7,659 bases of DNA from Campylobacterota bacterium (GTDB lineage Bacteria; Campylobacterota; Campylobacteria; Campylobacterales; Sulfurospirillaceae), in contig RZYK01000091.1 of the NCBI GenBank assembly GCA_009930355.1, positions 1-7,659 of the forward strand. Reading direction: 5' to 3'. Numbering within the stretch: position 1 is the first letter of the stretch; every line of letters starts with the position of its first letter. The position numbers and the translations under genes were made by a program. The notes below the pieces were generated by a model. That model saw only the letters and a program-made list of their open reading frames with translations, was not told the origin of the DNA and made no database searches. Shown here in pieces: positions 5,584 through 7,659 of this stretch.

Positions 5584-7191
5584 ATGGAGCTTCAATCCAT
5601 CAAAGATGTTAAAAATGTTGAGGGCTTTGGCATCAATGACCTCATGAAAATACTAGGTGCAGTAGTGTTTATTCTGCTCGTCATTTGGTATGTTTCTACT
5701 CTCTCAAATGATCTTCCTAATAAAAATATTTTAATTATTGCAGCAATTTTTGGTGGCTACATGGCAATCAATATTGGCGCAAATGACGTTGCTAACAACG
5801 TAGGTCCAGCGGTGGGAGCACAAGCTGTTACTATTTTTGGTGCAGTCATTATTGCAGCCATTTTTGAGGCAGCAGGTGCGCTTATTGCGGGTGGAAATGT
5901 TGTGAGTACCATCAAAAATGGCATTATTGATACCAAAATGGTAAGTGACACCAATACATTTATTTGGCTCATGATGGCAGCACTGCTTGCTGGTGCGATT
6001 TGGCTCAATCTTGCCACTGCATTTGGTGCTCCCGTTTCAACCACACATGCCATCGTAGGAGGCGTTGCAGGTGCTGGTGTTGCAGCAGCTGGCTTTGATG
6101 TTGTGCATTGGAGTAAACTAGGAGAAATCGTTTTTAGCTGGGTACTCTCTCCTTTTTTAGGAGGGATTGTTGCTGCTGCTTTTTTGATGTTTATTAAAAA
6201 AAGTGTTATTTATCAAGACAATATGCAAGAAGCGGCAAAAAAAATTGTTCCGTGGATGATTGCCATTATGACATGGTCTTTTGGAACATACATCATTTTA
6301 AAAGGGGCTAAACAGCTCATTAAAATGAATTTTCTCAGTGCAGCTGGGATTAGTTTTATTTTGGCGATTGCCACCTACTTTTTAGTCAAATCTTCCTTAC
6401 ATCGTAGTGAATTCCTTGAAAATTCCCGTGAATCTATCAATAAATTTTTCAATATTCCTCTTATCTTCTCCGCTGCTCTTCTTAGCTTTGCGCATGGGGC
6501 AAACGATGTGGCAAACGCCATTGGACCTTTAGCTGGAATTTATGATGCCCTTACCACAGGAGGCATCTCTTCAAAAACAGGTATTCCCGTGTGGGTGATG
6601 CTCGTGGGTGCTAGTGGAATTGTCGTAGGACTTGCTCTTTATGGACCCAAACTCATTAAAACCGTGGGCAGTGAAATTACCGAGCTTGACCAGATTCGTG
6701 CCTTTTGTGTGGCGATGTCAGCTGCACTCACCGTCATTATCGCCTCTCAATTAGGTTTGCCTGTTAGTTCCACACATATTGCTGTGGGTGCTGTATTTGG
6801 CGTAGGTTTTTTACGTGAATACCTGATGCGTAATCGTGTCAAAGAAACAGAAGAAGACTTAAAACAACGCAAGTTGGATGAAGAGATGAACAGACTTGAA
6901 GAGTACAAACACTCTCTTGAATCCATGGGAAAACTTAAAAAAGTTGATCCTATCTTAGTCAAAACCCTCATGGGAAAAATCAATGAGGAAAAAGCGATTA
7001 TTAAAAATATTTATGAAGGTGAGTTGGAGCTGAGTAAAATAGAGAAAAAAGCAATCAAAGCGGTGCGTAAACACGAACTGGTCAAACGCTCAGCGTTGAA
7101 GATGATTTTAGCGGCATGGCTCATTACCGTTCCTGCATCTGCTCTTCTTTCTGCTATGTTTTATTTTATGATTCGAGGTATTTTACTCTAG
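5584..7191 (+). CDS. pit: PiT-family inorganic phosphate transporter
   Basis: The 535-residue polytopic inner-membrane protein carries the two inverted PiT signatures: GANDVANNVGP at 65-75 and GANDVANAIGP at 305-315. Each is followed by its partner motif, APVSTTHAIVG at 149-159 and LPVSSTHIAVG at 392-402. Family members import phosphate, usually as a metal-phosphate complex, using the proton or sodium gradient; the coupling ion cannot be told here. Hydrophobic segments cover residues about 20-40, 48-115, 125-205, 222-270, 290-410 and 507-530. Between the penultimate and last segments lies a roughly 90-residue, strongly charged loop (about 415-505) that looks helical and possibly coiled-coil. 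It is not a recognisable PhoU domain to my eye. The start at 5584 has a good AAGGA site. No pst genes or phoU are adjacent. The gene ends in its own terminator, so it closes the transcription unit. Confidence 0.92.
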   Translation: MELQSIKDVKNVEGFGINDLMKILGAVVFILLVIWYVSTLSNDLPNKNILIIAAIFGGYMAINIGANDVANNVGPAVGAQAVTIFGAVIIAAIFEAAGALIAGGNVVSTIKNGIIDTKMVSDTNTFIWLMMAALLAGAIWLNLATAFGAPVSTTHAIVGGVAGAGVAAAGFDVVHWSKLGEIVFSWVLSPFLGGIVAAAFLMFIKKSVIYQDNMQEAAKKIVPWMIAIMTWSFGTYIILKGAKQLIKMNFLSAAGISFILAIATYFLVKSSLHRSEFLENSRESINKFFNIPLIFSAALLSFAHGANDVANAIGPLAGIYDALTTGGISSKTGIPVWVMLVGASGIVVGLALYGPKLIKTVGSEITELDQIRAFCVAMSAALTVIIASQLGLPVSSTHIAVGAVFGVGFLREYLMRNRVKETEEDLKQRKLDEEMNRLEEYKHSLESMGKLKKVDPILVKTLMGKINEEKAIIKNIYEGELELSKIEKKAIKAVRKHELVKRSALKMILAAWLITVPASALLSAMFYFMIRGILL

Positions 7192-7197
7192 TTTTTG

Positions 7198-7228
7198 AAG
7201 GCTTAGTGTCAGACTAAGCCTTATTTTT
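7198..7228 (+). terminator. Intrinsic terminator of the phosphate transporter gene
   Basis: AAGGCTTAGT (7198-7207) and ACTAAGCCTT (7213-7222) form a perfect 10-bp stem with a 5-nt loop, followed by ATTTTT. It begins 7 bp after the stop codon. The minus strand lacks a matching T-run, so it works rightward only. Confidence 0.9.
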
Positions 7229-7318
7229 ACCCCTCCAGTTTGATTCAAATGGTCTTACATGTAAAACACATTTGCACTTTTTCTGTGACACACTACCCTT
7301 AAAGGAAAACACTAATTA
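7229..7318 (+). promoter_or_regulatory. Upstream region of rhlE
   Basis: The gap contains TTACATGTAA copy 6 about 55 bp ahead of the start codon. The best promoter I can find is TTGCAC (7272-7277) with TACCCT (7294-7299) at 16-bp spacing, which is weak. The AAGGA ribosome site (7302-7306) is 12 nt from the ATG, longer than usual, but an in-frame TAA at 7313-7315 rules out an earlier start. Confidence 0.35.
7255..7264. repeat. TTACATGTAA palindrome, copy 6 (only intergenic copy)
   Basis: An exact 10-bp copy between the phosphate transporter terminator and rhlE. It is the only copy outside a gene and the only one preceded by C rather than T. Confidence 0.7.
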
Positions 7319-7659
7319 ATGTTATTTTCAGATTTAAACCTTAATGCCTCTATTTTAAAAGCCGTTCACGAAGAAGGCTACACCACCCCAACACCCGTGC
7401 AAGAAAAAGCCATTCCTTTCATTTTACAAGGACGTGACATGCTAGCAGGTGCGCAAACGGGTACAGGCAAAACCGCTGGCTTTACTTTGCCTATTTTAGA
7501 ACTTCTATCGGCAAAACCACGTAACAAAGCTAGACCTGCCCTTCGTGTGCTTATCTTAACCCCTACGCGAGAACTCGCCGCACAAGTGGGTGAGAGTGTG
7601 AAAACCTATGGGAAGTATTTGCCCTTTAAAAGTGCGGTTATTTTTGGAGGGGTAGGCAT
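7319..7659 (+). CDS. rhlE: ATP-dependent DEAD-box RNA helicase RhlE, N-terminal part (cut by window edge)
   Basis: The first 113 residues of a cytoplasmic DEAD-box helicase, open to the window end. The Q motif is complete (upstream Phe3, then GYTTPTPVQ at 20-28), followed by Walker A AQTGTGKT at 45-52, the RhlE-like AGFTLPILELL, motif Ia PTRELA at 82-87, and the GG of the next conserved block at 110-111. The opening resembles E. coli RhlE closely (short N-terminus, 'GY..PTP.Q..AIP..L.GRD..A.AQTGTGKTAGFTLP'). Such helicases unwind short RNA duplexes in ribosome assembly and RNA decay and often matter in the cold. The DEAD motif and helicase C domain lie outside the window. The gene is separated from the phosphate transporter by a strong terminator, so it is a separate unit. 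Confidence 0.9.
   Translation, partial: MLFSDLNLNASILKAVHEEGYTTPTPVQEKAIPFILQGRDMLAGAQTGTGKTAGFTLPILELLSAKPRNKARPALRVLILTPTRELAAQVGESVKTYGKYLPFKSAVIFGGVG

Noticed and set aside
5750..6060. Minus-strand open frame within the phosphate transporter gene
   Set aside because: It is a shadow of a well-conserved PiT region containing the GANDVANN and VSTTH motifs.

Overview
The window looks like chromosomal DNA of a Campylobacterota (epsilonproteobacterial) species, most likely of the Sulfurospirillum type. The evidence is a moderate GC content (roughly 40 %), a CiaB-like protein, a Campylobacter-style promoter with a T-run ahead of TATAAT, a MetY-type sulfhydrylase, a PiT phosphate transporter and RhlE, all densely packed. 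The genus is inferred from protein character, not from a marker gene. I see no tRNA, rRNA, CRISPR array, insertion sequence or phage gene.

Layout. The left part (1-3013) reads on the minus strand. In transcription order it holds a CiaB-like protein with a zinc-peptidase HEFGH motif, then a FetB/YbbM-like (UPF0014) permease that starts at a TTG overlapping the CiaB stop codon. A 275-bp gap packed with hairpins follows, then the first 61 codons of a secreted ABC-type solute-binding protein that runs off the left edge. The right part (3086-7659) reads on the plus strand. It holds MetY-like O-acetylhomoserine sulfhydrylase, a protein I read as a degenerate GGDEF domain joined to a PilZ-like domain 12 bp downstream of metY, a PiT phosphate transporter with a long charged cytoplasmic loop and a clear terminator, and the N-terminal third of the DEAD-box RNA helicase RhlE. 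The two halves diverge from a 72-bp control region at 3014-3085.

The genes do not form one pathway: they are mostly housekeeping (methionine/sulfur assimilation, phosphate uptake, RNA remodelling, transport). The least explained items are: (i) six exact copies of the 10-bp palindrome TTACATGTAA, five inside genes; (ii) the multi-hairpin leader in front of the solute-binding protein, which also carries a plausible plus-strand terminator and could be a cis-regulatory RNA or a small RNA locus; (iii) the GGDEF-like/PilZ-like protein with eroded signature motifs; (iv) a FetB-like permease without a FetA ATPase beside it and apparently with a shortened coupling region. No defence system or other clearly new multi-gene system is visible.
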